Positions 25,305 through 34,609 of a DNA stretch of 64,000 nucleotides are shown one piece after another. The notes beneath the pieces were generated by a model. That model was not told where the DNA came from, did no database searches, and was given only the letters and a program-made list of their open reading frames with translations. This stretch comes from Nitrospirota bacterium (GTDB lineage: Bacteria > Nitrospirota > JACRHL01), in contig JAOUFN010000004.1 in assembly GCA_029858285.1 (NCBI GenBank), positions 62,001-126,000 on the forward strand, read 5' to 3'. The position numbers and the translations under genes were made by a program. How positions within the stretch are numbered: the stretch's first letter is position 1; every line of letters begins with the position of its first letter.

Positions 25305-28300
25305 GTGGTCCTTGCGGACGCCATTTTCCGGGTCGCCAACCTGCGCCGCCGTTTCGGAGACGCCCATCTGGGTGCCGGACAACGGCTGCTGCGCGCGGGC
25401 CATGTGACACCCCATGCCGATCCCGTGGACGGTACCGAACCCGTGACGGGTCTGGCGCCCGGCCAATCGCCGGAGCAGGCGACCGATCTGGCGACGGACC
25501 GTCTGCTCGGTGTCCCGCCCGGTGTTCCGGTGGTTACCCCCGACATGGACCACGATGCGGCCGGGGCCGATGCCGTGGAACCTGCGTCCTCCAGCCCGGC
25601 CTCGACTGACCGGGCCTCGACTGACCGGGCCTCGACTGACCGGGCCTCGACTGACCGGGCCTCGACTGACATTGACCTGGCCGCTACCTTGTCTGGAGCC
25701 CCCCTGCGGTTTGTGGTGCAGGACGGCGTTGAAGCCCGGGTAACCCTTGTGGCCGAGGGCGACGACGTGCGCCTGACCTGCAATTGCAGCCGCCGCCGCT
25801 CCTGCGCCCACCGGGCCGCCGCCATGCTGTGGCTGGCGGAGCGGCGCGGACGGGGAGGCGCCCGCCAGACACTGCCCTGGCAGGTTTCCCTGCACCGGGG
25901 CATGGCCCGCGAGGGGGATGCGGGGGTGGTGGCGGCAAGCGGCGCGCGTCTGGTGTTCCGCCTCGAACTGACCGCCGACGGCGCACCCGTGCTGTCCCCG
26001 GAGCGGGACGAGATCAGCCCCCGGGGCAGCCTGCGCCGGGTGCCCTTCGGGCTGCTGCGCACCTGGTCCTCCGATCCCCTGGACCCGCCTCCCGATTTCA
26101 TGGCCGAGACGGTTCTGCTGCTGTGCCGCCGCCTGCGCCAGTGGCCCATGGAGGGGGAGAGCCGCGCCCGTTCCGGCCAGATGTTCCGCTTTCTGCCGCC
26201 CCCCGGCGAACGCTACGGCCTGCTTCTGGAAATGGCCCGTGGTGGCGTGCTTTATGCGGGGGAATCCCCCGCCGCGCTCACCGAAGGGCAGGCCCGCACC
26301 CTGTCCCTTCAGGTCTCCCGTCTGGAGTCGGGGGGGGTCCGTCTGGGGACCGCCGGAATTCCGGGACAGGTGGTGGCGTCCGACCCCCCCCTGTACCTGG
26401 ATACGGGCCGCATCGGTCCATTGCTCACGCCGTTTTCCGGTCAACTGATTGCCGCGCTGACCCGCGATCCGGTAGAGGTGCCTGCGGCGGACGTGGCGGA
26501 GTTTGCCATGCACTGGCTGCCGCGGCTGACTGCCAGGGGCGATGTGGGGTTGCCGCCGGAACTGGCGCCCCAGGTTCGCGAAGGGGTGAAGCCGGTGCCG
26601 CGCATCACCCTGGGTGACGGCGGTGGCGCTTTGGTGGTGCGCCTGGAATTTGCCTACGGCGAGGCCCCGCCGGTGGGGCCGGAAACCATCCGGGACCCGC
26701 TGCTGGTGGAGGACGGCCACATTGTCATCTTCCGCCGCGATACCCTGGCCGAGGGGAGCATGATGCAGCGGTTGATCCACCCGCGCGCCCCCGGCATGCA
26801 GCCACCAACGCCCGGTGCCCCCGGCCAGTGGTCCATGTCCGGCGACGATGCCTACGACTTCCTGCTGCTGGAATTGCCGTCTCTGGCCGCAGAAGGGTGG
26901 GAGATCTTTGGCGAGGCGGCGTTGATGAATCACCGCGTCTACCGGGGCGGTGCCCGCATCCATGCCCAGGTGCGCTCCGGCATCGACTGGTTCGATCTGG
27001 AGGTGGTGGCCGACTTCGACGGTCAGCACACCCCGGCCAGCGATCTGATGGCGGCGTGGAAGACCGGACGCCGCTATGTGCGGTTGCCGGATGGCCGGGT
27101 GGCGCGTCTGCCCGACTGGGTGCGCCGTCACGCCGACGACCTGGAGGAGGCCGGGCTGGGCAGCGCCCCCCAGGCGCGCCTGTCGCGCTTCCAGTTGCCC
27201 CTGCTGGCGGCGCTTGCCGAAGAGGCCGAACTGACCGCCGACGACCGTTACCAGGAGGCCGCCACCCGCTTGCAGGGCTTTACCAAAGTCACCGAGGTGG
27301 CGCCTCCGGAAGGGCTGTGTGGCACACTGCGTCCCTATCAGGCAGAGGGGCTGGCGTGGCTGGAGTTTCTGCGCGGCTACGGCTTTCACGGCATCCTCGC
27401 GGACGATATGGGATTGGGCAAGACCCTGCAGGTGATCGCTTTGCTCCTGCTGGAAAAACAGCGCGGCCACGCCACCGGCCCGTCTCTGGTGGTGGTGCCC
27501 ACCAGCCTGATCTTCAACTGGGCTCACGAGCTGGGCCGCTTCGCGCCGTCCCTCGGCGTGCTCACCTGGCACGGCCCGGACCGCCAGCGGCTGCTCCCGC
27601 GCATGGCCAGGGCCGACATCATCCTCACCAACTACGCCCTGGTGCGCCAGGACCTGGCGTTGCTGGAAAAACAGCAGTTCCATTACCTGGTGCTGGACGA
27701 GGCCCAGTACGTGAAGAACCCGGACTCCCAGGTCAGTCGCGCCGTGCGTGCCCTGACCGCACGCCACCGGCTGGCCCTCACCGGCACGCCGCTGGAGAAC
27801 CATCTGGGAGAGCTGTGGGCGCAGTTTGCCTTCCTGATGCCCGGCCTGCTCGGCACCTATGGTGACTTCCGCAGCCGCTTTGGCGGGCCGGTGGAACGGG
27901 GCGACACCGAAGCCGCCACCACGCTGGTGCGGCGGGTGCGTCCGTTCATCCTGCGGCGCACCAAGGAGCAGGTGGCGTCGGAACTGCCGGAGCGCGTGGA
28001 GACCATTCTTTACTGCCGCCTGGAAGGGGAGCAGAACGCCCTCTACCTGCGCATCCGCGACCAGTTGCGGGAGCAGGTGGCGCGCTCCATCCGCCAGCGG
28101 GGGCTGGCCGGATCCCACCTGACCATCCTCGACGCCCTGCTCAAGCTGCGCCAGGTTTGCTGCCACCCGGAACTGCTGCCGCCGTCTCTGGCGGGCGATA
28201 TCCAGCAGTCCGCCAAGACCGACCTGTTCATGGAGCTGATCACCGAGGCCATCGAGGAAGGGCACCGGGTGCTGGTATTCAGCCAGTTCGTGTCCATGCT

Positions 28301-28727
28301 GCGCATCCTGCGGCGGCGGCTGGATGCGGTGCAGGTGCCCTATTCGTACCTGGACGGCCGCACCCGTGACCGTGAGCGCCGGGTCAACGAGTTCCAGGAA
28401 AACGCCTCGATTCCGATTTTCCTCATCAGCCTCAAGGCCGGGGGCACCGGGCTCAACCTGACCGGGGCGGACTATGTGGTGCATTTCGACCCGTGGTGGA
28501 ACCCCGCCGTGGAGGCGCAGGCCACCGACCGTACCCACCGCATCGGCCAGACCCGCAAGGTGTTCTCCTACAAGCTGATTGCCGAGGACACGGTGGAGGA
28601 GAAGATTCTTGCCCTGCAGGACCGGAAGCGCAACCTTTCCGACCTGTTGCTGGGAGAGCGTCAGGATCTGGCAGGGCACCTCTCGGTGACCGACCTGGAG
28701 CAGATTTTCGGCCATCTCGAGAAGTAG
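25305..28727 (+). CDS. SWIM zinc-finger SNF2/RapA-type helicase
   Basis: About 1140 residues from GTG 25305, preceded by GGAG; the frame is open to 25149. Order: an N-terminal region with FRVANLRRRFGDAHLGAGQRLLRAG, a disordered insert holding five ASTDR repeats, a SWIM zinc finger (TCNCSRRRSCAHRA), a long middle domain, and a SNF2 ATPase from about residue 660. Helicase motifs: DDMGLGKTLQ, VVPTSLIFNWAHEL, DEAQ in VLDEAQYVKN, LTGTPLENHLGELW, VFSQFVSMLRIL, SLKAGGTGLNLT and ATDRTHRIGQTRK. Such proteins remodel DNA-protein or RNA polymerase complexes; bacterial SWIM-SNF2 proteins have no single established role. No methylase or nuclease is encoded beside it, so a defence island is not indicated. 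Confidence 0.9.
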   Translation: MVLADAIFRVANLRRRFGDAHLGAGQRLLRAGHVTPHADPVDGTEPVTGLAPGQSPEQATDLATDRLLGVPPGVPVVTPDMDHDAAGADAVEPASSSPASTDRASTDRASTDRASTDRASTDIDLAATLSGAPLRFVVQDGVEARVTLVAEGDDVRLTCNCSRRRSCAHRAAAMLWLAERRGRGGARQTLPWQVSLHRGMAREGDAGVVAASGARLVFRLELTADGAPVLSPERDEISPRGSLRRVPFGLLRTWSSDPLDPPPDFMAETVLLLCRRLRQWPMEGESRARSGQMFRFLPPPGERYGLLLEMARGGVLYAGESPAALTEGQARTLSLQVSRLESGGVRLGTAGIPGQVVASDPPLYLDTGRIGPLLTPFSGQLIAALTRDPVEVPAADVAEFAMHWLPRLTARGDVGLPPELAPQVREGVKPVPRITLGDGGGALVVRLEFAYGEAPPVGPETIRDPLLVEDGHIVIFRRDTLAEGSMMQRLIHPRAPGMQPPTPGAPGQWSMSGDDAYDFLLLELPSLAAEGWEIFGEAALMNHRVYRGGARIHAQVRSGIDWFDLEVVADFDGQHTPASDLMAAWKTGRRYVRLPDGRVARLPDWVRRHADDLEEAGLGSAPQARLSRFQLPLLAALAEEAELTADDRYQEAATRLQGFTKVTEVAPPEGLCGTLRPYQAEGLAWLEFLRGYGFHGILADDMGLGKTLQVIALLLLEKQRGHATGPSLVVVPTSLIFNWAHELGRFAPSLGVLTWHGPDRQRLLPRMARADIILTNYALVRQDLALLEKQQFHYLVLDEAQYVKNPDSQVSRAVRALTARHRLALTGTPLENHLGELWAQFAFLMPGLLGTYGDFRSRFGGPVERGDTEAATTLVRRVRPFILRRTKEQVASELPERVETILYCRLEGEQNALYLRIRDQLREQVARSIRQRGLAGSHLTILDALLKLRQVCCHPELLPPSLAGDIQQSAKTDLFMELITEAIEEGHRVLVFSQFVSMLRILRRRLDAVQVPYSYLDGRTRDRERRVNEFQENASIPIFLISLKAGGTGLNLTGADYVVHFDPWWNPAVEAQATDRTHRIGQTRKVFSYKLIAEDTVEEKILALQDRKRNLSDLLLGERQDLAGHLSVTDLEQIFGHLEK
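25599..25670 (+). repeat. 15-bp tandem repeat encoding ASTDR
   Basis: The unit GCCTCGACTGACCGG is repeated nearly five times without visible mismatch and encodes ASTDRASTDR and so on in the disordered N-terminal part of the SNF2 helicase. The copies are identical at the DNA level, which suggests recent expansion; changes in copy number would keep the frame. Confidence 0.9.
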
Positions 28728-28861
28728 TCCCCCGCGATTGCACAAATCGGTGGCGGGCGCTAAGGTTGTCTCTGCGGGTGTTCAATTTGGCACGGGTGCG
28801 CGGCGGGGGGTGCCGGGCCGGCGGGAGGACGGATACCATCCGGTTGCTTTCGGGGATTTCC

Positions 28862-29950
28862 ATGGTTTTCCCGCGTGGTGCGTGGGGGGCGGGGTGCGTG
28901 GCGGAAAGGTGTCTTGCCGTTTCGCACGCGGCCCTGCGCGCCGTTCGTGCCACGCCGCTCCGCTCCGCCGCCCTGGCACTGTGCGCCATCCTGCTGGGCG
29001 GCTGCGATGAACCCGGCAGCGGGCCCCTGCGGGTGGGCACCAATCTTTGGCCCGGCTACGAACCCCTGTATCTGGCGCGCCAGTTGGACCAATTCAGCAC
29101 CACCGACGTGCGGCTGGTGGAATATGCCTCATCCACCCAGGTGATGCGCGGATTTCGCAACGGCAGCATCGACGCCGCCGCCCTGACCCTCGACGAAGCC
29201 CTGCAACTGGCCGACGGTGGACAGCCCCTGGAAGTGGTGCTGGTGATGGACGCCTCCAGCGGCGCCGACGCCATTGTCGCCCGTCCCGGCATCCGCGACC
29301 TGCGCGACCTGGCCGGTCGGCGGGTGGCGGTGGAGGGCACCGGTGTCGGCGGCTACCTGCTGGGCCGGGCCCTGGCCGATGCGGGCATGACCACCGCCGA
29401 CATTCAGATGGTGCAATTGCCCCCCGAGCAACAGGAGAAAAATTTCCGTTCCGGTCAGGTGGACGCGGTGGTGACCTTCGAACCCACCCTCGGGCGGCTG
29501 CGTGCCGCCGGGGCGGTGCTGTTGTTCGACAGTTCCCGCATTCCCGGCGAAATTGTGGATGTGCTGGTGGTGCGTCCGGGAGTGCGCACGCACTTCCAGA
29601 GGCAAATCGACAAGCTGCTGTCCGGCTGGTTCCGCGCCTTGTCCTACCTGCACGAACACCCCGCCGAGGCCTCCACATACATGCAGGTGCGTCTCGGCAG
29701 TCAGGCGAACGCGCGGGAGCCCGTGCGGGAGGGCGCGGAAGGTAAGGGGAACGGGGTGCCGCAGGCATTGGACGGGATCGTGTTCCCGGACCGGGCCGAG
29801 AACCTGTTCCTGCTCAATGGCAAAGCTTCCCCGCTGGTCCGGGTCGTGGAGGACCTGGGTCGGCATATGCGCGAACACCATCTGTTGGTGCGAGGCCGGG
29901 ATATCCACATGGAATTTCACCCGGGGCCACTGAGGGAACTGGGCACATGA
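28862..29950 (+). CDS. Periplasmic substrate-binding lipoprotein (NMT1/SsuA-like)
   Basis: About 362 residues from ATG 28862; a GTG at 28898 is an alternative start. A hydrophobic stretch ending LLGGC gives a lipobox near residue 48. The mature part starts LRVGTNLWPGYEPLYLARQ and has the two-lobed fold of NMT1/SsuA/TauA-type binding proteins: SIDAAALTLDEALQLA, LAGRRVAVEGTGVGGY and VDAVVTFEPTLGRL. No ABC permease or ATPase gene lies nearby. Its stop overlaps the ATG of the hybrid histidine kinase by four bases, so the binding protein probably acts as the ligand sensor of that kinase. The ligand is unknown; family members bind taurine, sulfonates, nitrate or pyrimidine precursors. Confidence 0.8.
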   Translation: MVFPRGAWGAGCVAERCLAVSHAALRAVRATPLRSAALALCAILLGGCDEPGSGPLRVGTNLWPGYEPLYLARQLDQFSTTDVRLVEYASSTQVMRGFRNGSIDAAALTLDEALQLADGGQPLEVVLVMDASSGADAIVARPGIRDLRDLAGRRVAVEGTGVGGYLLGRALADAGMTTADIQMVQLPPEQQEKNFRSGQVDAVVTFEPTLGRLRAAGAVLLFDSSRIPGEIVDVLVVRPGVRTHFQRQIDKLLSGWFRALSYLHEHPAEASTYMQVRLGSQANAREPVREGAEGKGNGVPQALDGIVFPDRAENLFLLNGKASPLVRVVEDLGRHMREHHLLVRGRDIHMEFHPGPLRELGT

Positions 29951-32484
29951 TCCGCTGGCGCGGCAGGCGCGTACGCCGGGTCTCCGACCGCTTCAAGCTG
30001 CCGCTGCGCGCGGCGGTGCCGCTGATCCTGGTGGTGTTTGCCGTGGTCACCGGCCTTTATGGGCTCAAGCACTACACCGACACCGCCTACCGACAGATAG
30101 AGGAAAACGCCAGCCGCAGCCTGCGCTCCGAGATGGGGCGCCTGCAGGAGACCCTCGAGTATCTGCTGCGCACCGACAACCTGGAACAGATTAACCACGA
30201 AATGGCGGTGCTGGCCGCAGACCCGGAGGTGACCGACGCATTCCTGGTGGACGACTGGGGGGAACTGGTGGCCGGCATCCGCCGCGACCGTACCCACATG
30301 CCACTGGCCGATGTGCTGGCCAACATCCCCCCCCGCAGCCGCCCCCGGCACGCCGAGACCGTGGAGCGGGTGCTGGATACTCTGGGGGGGGCGGTGTATG
30401 TCGCCCCGGCTCGTGACCGGGTGGCGGGCATCTATCCGGTGTTTCTGGCCCCCGAAGACGGCGAGTTGCGTCCGTCCCGTGTGGGGCTTTTATTCATCGA
30501 AGAGGATATCTCGGTGCGCAAGGCGCTGGAGCGGCGCCAGGTGGAAATCCAGGTTCTGCGCACCAGCGCCTTTCTGCTGTTGCTGGCGGCGTGTCTGTGG
30601 TTGTTCTTCCACTATGCGGTGACGCGTCGGGTGGCGCGGCTGGTGGCCGCCACCGCCGATCTGGCGCGTGGCGACCTGGCCACTCGCAGCGGCATCAGCG
30701 GCCAGGACGAGATTGGCCGCATGGGGGTGGCCATCGACCACATGGCCGCCCAACTGGAGCATGGCCGCCGCCAGTTGGTAGAGAGCGAGGAGCGCGTGCT
30801 GTTGCTGCTCCAGTCCACCGCCGAGGCGATTTTCGGCCTTGATCTGCAGGGCCGGTGCACCTTTTGCAATCCGGCCGCCCTGGAGGCCCTGGGCCTGAAC
30901 GACGCCAACCAGATGCTGGGCCGCAACGTCCACGCGATGATGCACCACACCCGCGCGGACGGCAGCCCCTATCCGGAGGAACAGTGCCCCGTGCTGGCCA
31001 CCCTGCGCGAGGGGGTTCCGGTGCATGTGGAGGACGAGGTTCTGTACCGCGCCGACGGCAGCAGATTTCCCGCCGAATACTGGGCCCACCCCATATCCCG
31101 CGAAGGCCAGGTGGTGGGGGCCGTGGTCACCTTCCTCGACATCACCCACCGCAGGCAAGTGCAGGAGGCGCTGCGGCGCGCCCATGACGACCTGGAGTTG
31201 CGGGTGGCGGAACGCACCCGCGAGCTGGTGACAGCCAACCGTCGTCTGGTGGGAGAAATCGCCGAGCGCGAGCGCATCGAACAGGCCCTGTTGCAGGCCA
31301 AATCCGAAGCCGAGGCCGCCAACCACGCCAAGAGCGAATTTCTGTCGCGCATGAGCCACGAACTGCGCACCCCGATGAACGCCATTCTGGGGTTTTCCCA
31401 GGTGCTTGAGTCGGACCCCGTGGACCCCCTCACGGAATCCCAGGCCGACAGCGTGCACGAGATCCTGCGCGCCGGGTACCACCTGCTGGAACTGATCAAC
31501 GAGGTGCTCGACCTGTCGCGCATCGAGGCCGGCCATATGGAGGTGAGCATCGTGCCGGTGGAGGTGGGACCGGCGGTGGCCGATGCGCTGCATCTGGTGG
31601 GGCCGCTGGCGGACCGGCACAGTGTTTCCCTGGCGGACCGCACCGGTGCGCAGGGTGACGTGCAGATACTGGCTGACCCCACCCGTCTGCGCCAGGTGTT
31701 GCTCAACCTGCTGTCCAACGCCGTCAAGTACAACCGGCCGGAAGGCCGCGTGACCGTTTTTTGCGAGCGCGGCGCGGAGGGCCTGCTGCGCGTAGTGGTG
31801 GAGGACACCGGGCTGGGGGTCGGCGAGTCCCAGCAACGGCGGCTGTTCCAGCCCTTCACCCGGCTCACCGACGACTACACCGACGTGGGCGGCACCGGCA
31901 TTGGCCTGACCATCACCCGCAGGCTGATGGAACTGATGGGGGGGCACATTGGTTTTCACAGCGTGGAGGGGGAGGGCAGCCGTTTCTTTGTGGATTTCCC
32001 CCTGGCGGAGAGTGCCGGACACAATATGTCCGCGCCACCCCCCGACTCGTCCGCGGCAACCGTCGGCGGCGAGGGTGACGCCCCCCCCGTGGAAGCCGCA
32101 TCCGATCTGCGCAAGGTGCTGTATATCGAGGACAATCAGGCCAACATGGAGTTGATGCGCCGCATTCTGGCGCGCCGCGACGACCTGGAGATGATTCCGG
32201 CCTCGAACGGTGGCGATGGGCTGGAGGCGGCCTTCGCCCACTGCCCGGACGTGGTGCTGGTGGACATTCACCTGCCGGACATGGACGGTTTCGAGGTGTT
32301 GCGCCGCCTGCGCGGGAAGAAGCAAACGTGCCACATTCCGGTGCTGGCCTTTAGCGGGGACACCCTGCCCCACGACGTTCAGAAGGGATTGGACGCGGGT
32401 TTTTTCCGCTACCTTTCGAAGCCCACCGACATCCGTTCGATTATGGGGGCGATTGACGCAGCGCTCGGCGTCACAAGTCGATAG
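29947..32484 (+). CDS. Hybrid sensor histidine kinase with PAS and receiver domains
   Basis: An 845-residue inner-membrane kinase. A first transmembrane helix (about residues 20-38), a periplasmic sensor of about 155 residues and a second helix (about 202-222) are followed by a HAMP region, a PAS domain (FGLDLQGRCTFCNPAALEALG), a coiled coil (about 400-455) and HisKA with phosphoacceptor His471 in SRMSHELRTPMNAILGF. The ATPase part has NLLSNAVKYN, DTGLGVG and GTGIGL. After a Pro/Ser-rich linker, a receiver domain carries Asp773 in VLVDIHLPDMDGFE and the Lys of LSKPTD. There is no separate response regulator or output domain, so the signal must pass to another protein. Expressed with the binding lipoprotein encoded upstream. 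Confidence 0.93.
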   Translation: MIRWRGRRVRRVSDRFKLPLRAAVPLILVVFAVVTGLYGLKHYTDTAYRQIEENASRSLRSEMGRLQETLEYLLRTDNLEQINHEMAVLAADPEVTDAFLVDDWGELVAGIRRDRTHMPLADVLANIPPRSRPRHAETVERVLDTLGGAVYVAPARDRVAGIYPVFLAPEDGELRPSRVGLLFIEEDISVRKALERRQVEIQVLRTSAFLLLLAACLWLFFHYAVTRRVARLVAATADLARGDLATRSGISGQDEIGRMGVAIDHMAAQLEHGRRQLVESEERVLLLLQSTAEAIFGLDLQGRCTFCNPAALEALGLNDANQMLGRNVHAMMHHTRADGSPYPEEQCPVLATLREGVPVHVEDEVLYRADGSRFPAEYWAHPISREGQVVGAVVTFLDITHRRQVQEALRRAHDDLELRVAERTRELVTANRRLVGEIAERERIEQALLQAKSEAEAANHAKSEFLSRMSHELRTPMNAILGFSQVLESDPVDPLTESQADSVHEILRAGYHLLELINEVLDLSRIEAGHMEVSIVPVEVGPAVADALHLVGPLADRHSVSLADRTGAQGDVQILADPTRLRQVLLNLLSNAVKYNRPEGRVTVFCERGAEGLLRVVVEDTGLGVGESQQRRLFQPFTRLTDDYTDVGGTGIGLTITRRLMELMGGHIGFHSVEGEGSRFFVDFPLAESAGHNMSAPPPDSSAATVGGEGDAPPVEAASDLRKVLYIEDNQANMELMRRILARRDDLEMIPASNGGDGLEAAFAHCPDVVLVDIHLPDMDGFEVLRRLRGKKQTCHIPVLAFSGDTLPHDVQKGLDAGFFRYLSKPTDIRSIMGAIDAALGVTSR

Positions 32485-32506
32485 CCGCAGCGCCCGGCGT
32501 CACCAG
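32458..32506. repeat. 20-bp imperfect direct repeat across the kinase/UbiH convergent ends
   Basis: GCAGCGCTCGGCGTCACAAG (32458-32477) and GCAGCGCCCGGCGTCACCAG (32487-32506) match at 18 of 20 positions. The first lies in the last codons of the kinase, the second covers the stop codon of the monooxygenase on the opposite strand. It looks like a local duplication of the gene ends. Confidence 0.75.
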
Positions 32507-33771
32507 CCAATCGCCAGCCGCAACCGTTCCCACGGTCCCACGGGTGATGGGTCCAGCCCGGCGATTCGGGCCGTGACCCGGTTGCGCAGGGGGGGGTGGC
32601 GGGCAAAGGTGCGGAATGACCGGTCGCGAAGCAGGGTGAGCAGAGGGTGGGAGGCGTTCCAGAACAGCACCAGTTCGTCCCCCAGCCGCTGCAACTGCTC
32701 CGCCCCGGGGCGGGCCCCGCGCTCGAAGGCCGCCAGCCGGGCCGTGGCGGGAGGGCGTCCCGCCAGCAGATCGGGCAGTACCTGTTGCGCCAGGACCTCG
32801 GCGTCCACCAGGGCCAGGTTGCGCCCCTGGGCCACGTGCGGGTTCACCGAATGCGCCGCATCCCCCAGCAATACCGCCCCCGGCGCGTGCCAGCGTGGGG
32901 TGGTCACCCGCGCGCAAGGGAAAAAGCGCAGCCCGCTCCAGTCGCGGATGGATTCGGTGGCCGCCGCCAAAGGCGGATGGATTTCGCGCAGGCGCCGTCC
33001 CAGCCAGGCGATGTCCCCCGCCTCTCGCAGCCGCCGGTGGCGCTCCGGAGTGAGCAGGTAAAAGAAGTAGAGCTGTTGGGGCGACACCGGGAACAGACCG
33101 AGGATTTCCCCCCGCCCCAGGTAGTAAAACCCCTCGCCCGCGAAGCCGCCTGGGTGGGGGAGCAGACCGGTGAGATACCCTTCCGGGTAAGCCGTGACCC
33201 GTCCCCCCAGGTTGAGGACGCGCCGCACCCGTGAACGGGCACCGTCGGCCCCGGCCACCAGCAGGGTCTCTATGGCATGTTCCGTGCCCGCGTGGCGCAG
33301 ACGGATTTCGGTAACCCGCCCGTGGTTCCCTTCCCGCAGCAGCCCGGTGACCCGGGCACCGGCCACCACCTGCACCGTGGGCAGGGCCGCCGCGGCCTCC
33401 CGCAGCACCTGATCCAGCACCTCCGGCAGGAGCACCAGGGTGGTGGGATGGGGGTGGTCCAGTTCCCGATAATCAAAGCTGCACAGCGGACCGCCCCCGA
33501 TGCGCCGGAAATGGTACCGGCGGACTTCCGCATGGGCGTGGATCAGTTGGGTCAGTGCGTCCAGCAATCCCATGCGGGCCAGCACCGCAAGGCCGTTGGG
33601 CTGCAGGATTTCGCCGCGCGGCGCGGCCGTCGGACGCGGCTGTTTTTCCAGCACGCACACACGGATCCCGGCGCGCCCCAGCAGCACCGCCAGCGCCATC
33701 CCGGCGGTGCCGCCGCCCGCCACGGCGACCTGGGTGCGCGTCGGCAGGGGGGAGCGCGAAGGGGCATGCAT
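32500..33771 (-). CDS. UbiH-family FAD-dependent monooxygenase
   Basis: A 423-residue aromatic-ring hydroxylase of the UbiH/UbiF/UbiL (PHBH-like) type. The N-terminal FAD-binding motif is VAVAGGGTAGMALAVLLGRAG, the DG motif is VAGADGARSRVRR and the GD motif LLGDAAHSVNPHVAQGRNLALVDA. The genes upstream in the same operon include ubiA and ubiD, so hydroxylation of a ubiquinone precursor ring is the likely reaction; the position hydroxylated cannot be told. It is the last gene of the operon, 13 bases after the first FGE lipoprotein gene, and converges with the kinase gene. Length and motifs are normal for the family. Confidence 0.8.
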   Translation of the reverse strand: MHAPSRSPLPTRTQVAVAGGGTAGMALAVLLGRAGIRVCVLEKQPRPTAAPRGEILQPNGLAVLARMGLLDALTQLIHAHAEVRRYHFRRIGGGPLCSFDYRELDHPHPTTLVLLPEVLDQVLREAAAALPTVQVVAGARVTGLLREGNHGRVTEIRLRHAGTEHAIETLLVAGADGARSRVRRVLNLGGRVTAYPEGYLTGLLPHPGGFAGEGFYYLGRGEILGLFPVSPQQLYFFYLLTPERHRRLREAGDIAWLGRRLREIHPPLAAATESIRDWSGLRFFPCARVTTPRWHAPGAVLLGDAAHSVNPHVAQGRNLALVDAEVLAQQVLPDLLAGRPPATARLAAFERGARPGAEQLQRLGDELVLFWNASHPLLTLLRDRSFRTFARHPPLRNRVTARIAGLDPSPVGPWERLRLAIGW

Positions 33772-33784
33772 GGTCAGAAGGGCG

Positions 33785-34609
33785 CTACGAGCCCTGCGCG
33801 CAGCGGAAACCCACGTCGTTCACCCGCCCTTCGGGGGAGAGGAACAGCCGGAACGAGGCGCGGGAGTTGTTGGCCACCACCTCGTTGAACTGGTCGTGGT
33901 CGGGAAAATGTCCGGGGCTGGCCCAGGAGTTGCCGCGCAACACCCGGTATTTCTGGCCGAATTTTTCGTCCTTGTGGGTGCTGCCGGGGTAGGGCAGGTA
34001 CCAGTCGGCGGTCCACTCCCACACGTTGCCGATCATGTCGCGCACGCCGTAGGGGCTGTTGCCACGCAGAAAACTGCCCACCGGCGCGGTATTGTTGCGG
34101 GCCACATTGGCGGCCTCCGGGTCGAAGCTGTTGCCCCACGGATAGACCAGGCCAGAGGTACCGCGCGCGGCCTTTTCCCACTGGGCTTCGGTGGGCAGTT
34201 CCTTGTGGCCGTCCCAGGCGCAGAAATCACGGGCGTCGTACCAGGTCACATGGGTCACCGGGTGCTGCTCCAGCCCTTGGGGCGGGGTGGACTGGCCGTT
34301 CCAGTGGGGCGGCGCCTGGTGGTTGGTGGCTTTCACAAAGGCCGCATAACGGGCGTTGGTCACCTCGTCCTGATCCATGAAGAAGCGCGCCAGGGGAACC
34401 GTGCGTTCCGGCCGCTCCGCATCGAACCAGGTGATCATCAGGCCCAGTTCTTCGGCCCGCCCTTCGGTGTCCACCGTGTTGGTGCCCATTACGAACGGCC
34501 CGGTGGGGACATCCACCATGCCGGGGGGAGGATTCTTGCAGCCGCTGACGGCGAGGAGGGGGATGAAGGCCAGCAGACAGGTGGCCAGCAGGGACGGACG
34601 GGTTTTCAT
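33785..34609 (-). CDS. SUMF1/FGE-domain lipoprotein lacking the catalytic cysteines
   Basis: A 274-residue lipoprotein: signal peptide with LLAVSGC lipobox, then one SUMF1 domain. Landmarks are MVDVPTGPFVMGTN, MDQDEVTNARYAAFVKA, VTHVTWYDARDFCAW, LPTEAQWEKAARGT, YPWGNSFD, MIGNVWEWTADW and the terminal VGFRC. The copper-cysteine segment of true FGE is replaced by RGNSWASPGHFPD with no cysteine, so it cannot mature sulfatases in the known way. The PGHFPD insert is shared with the third FGE protein of this operon, so the two are close paralogues. It sits downstream of the dihaem fusion gene with an ATGA overlap. A structural or ligand-binding role in a periplasmic redox complex is the best guess. 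Confidence 0.85.
   Translation of the reverse strand: MKTRPSLLATCLLAFIPLLAVSGCKNPPPGMVDVPTGPFVMGTNTVDTEGRAEELGLMITWFDAERPERTVPLARFFMDQDEVTNARYAAFVKATNHQAPPHWNGQSTPPQGLEQHPVTHVTWYDARDFCAWDGHKELPTEAQWEKAARGTSGLVYPWGNSFDPEAANVARNNTAPVGSFLRGNSPYGVRDMIGNVWEWTADWYLPYPGSTHKDEKFGQKYRVLRGNSWASPGHFPDHDQFNEVVANNSRASFRLFLSPEGRVNDVGFRCAQGS

Noticed and set aside
25305-28727. SNF2 helicase as part of a defence system
   Set aside because: No methylase, nuclease, DISARM- or BREX-type gene lies on either side; the neighbours are citrate synthase and a sensor pair.
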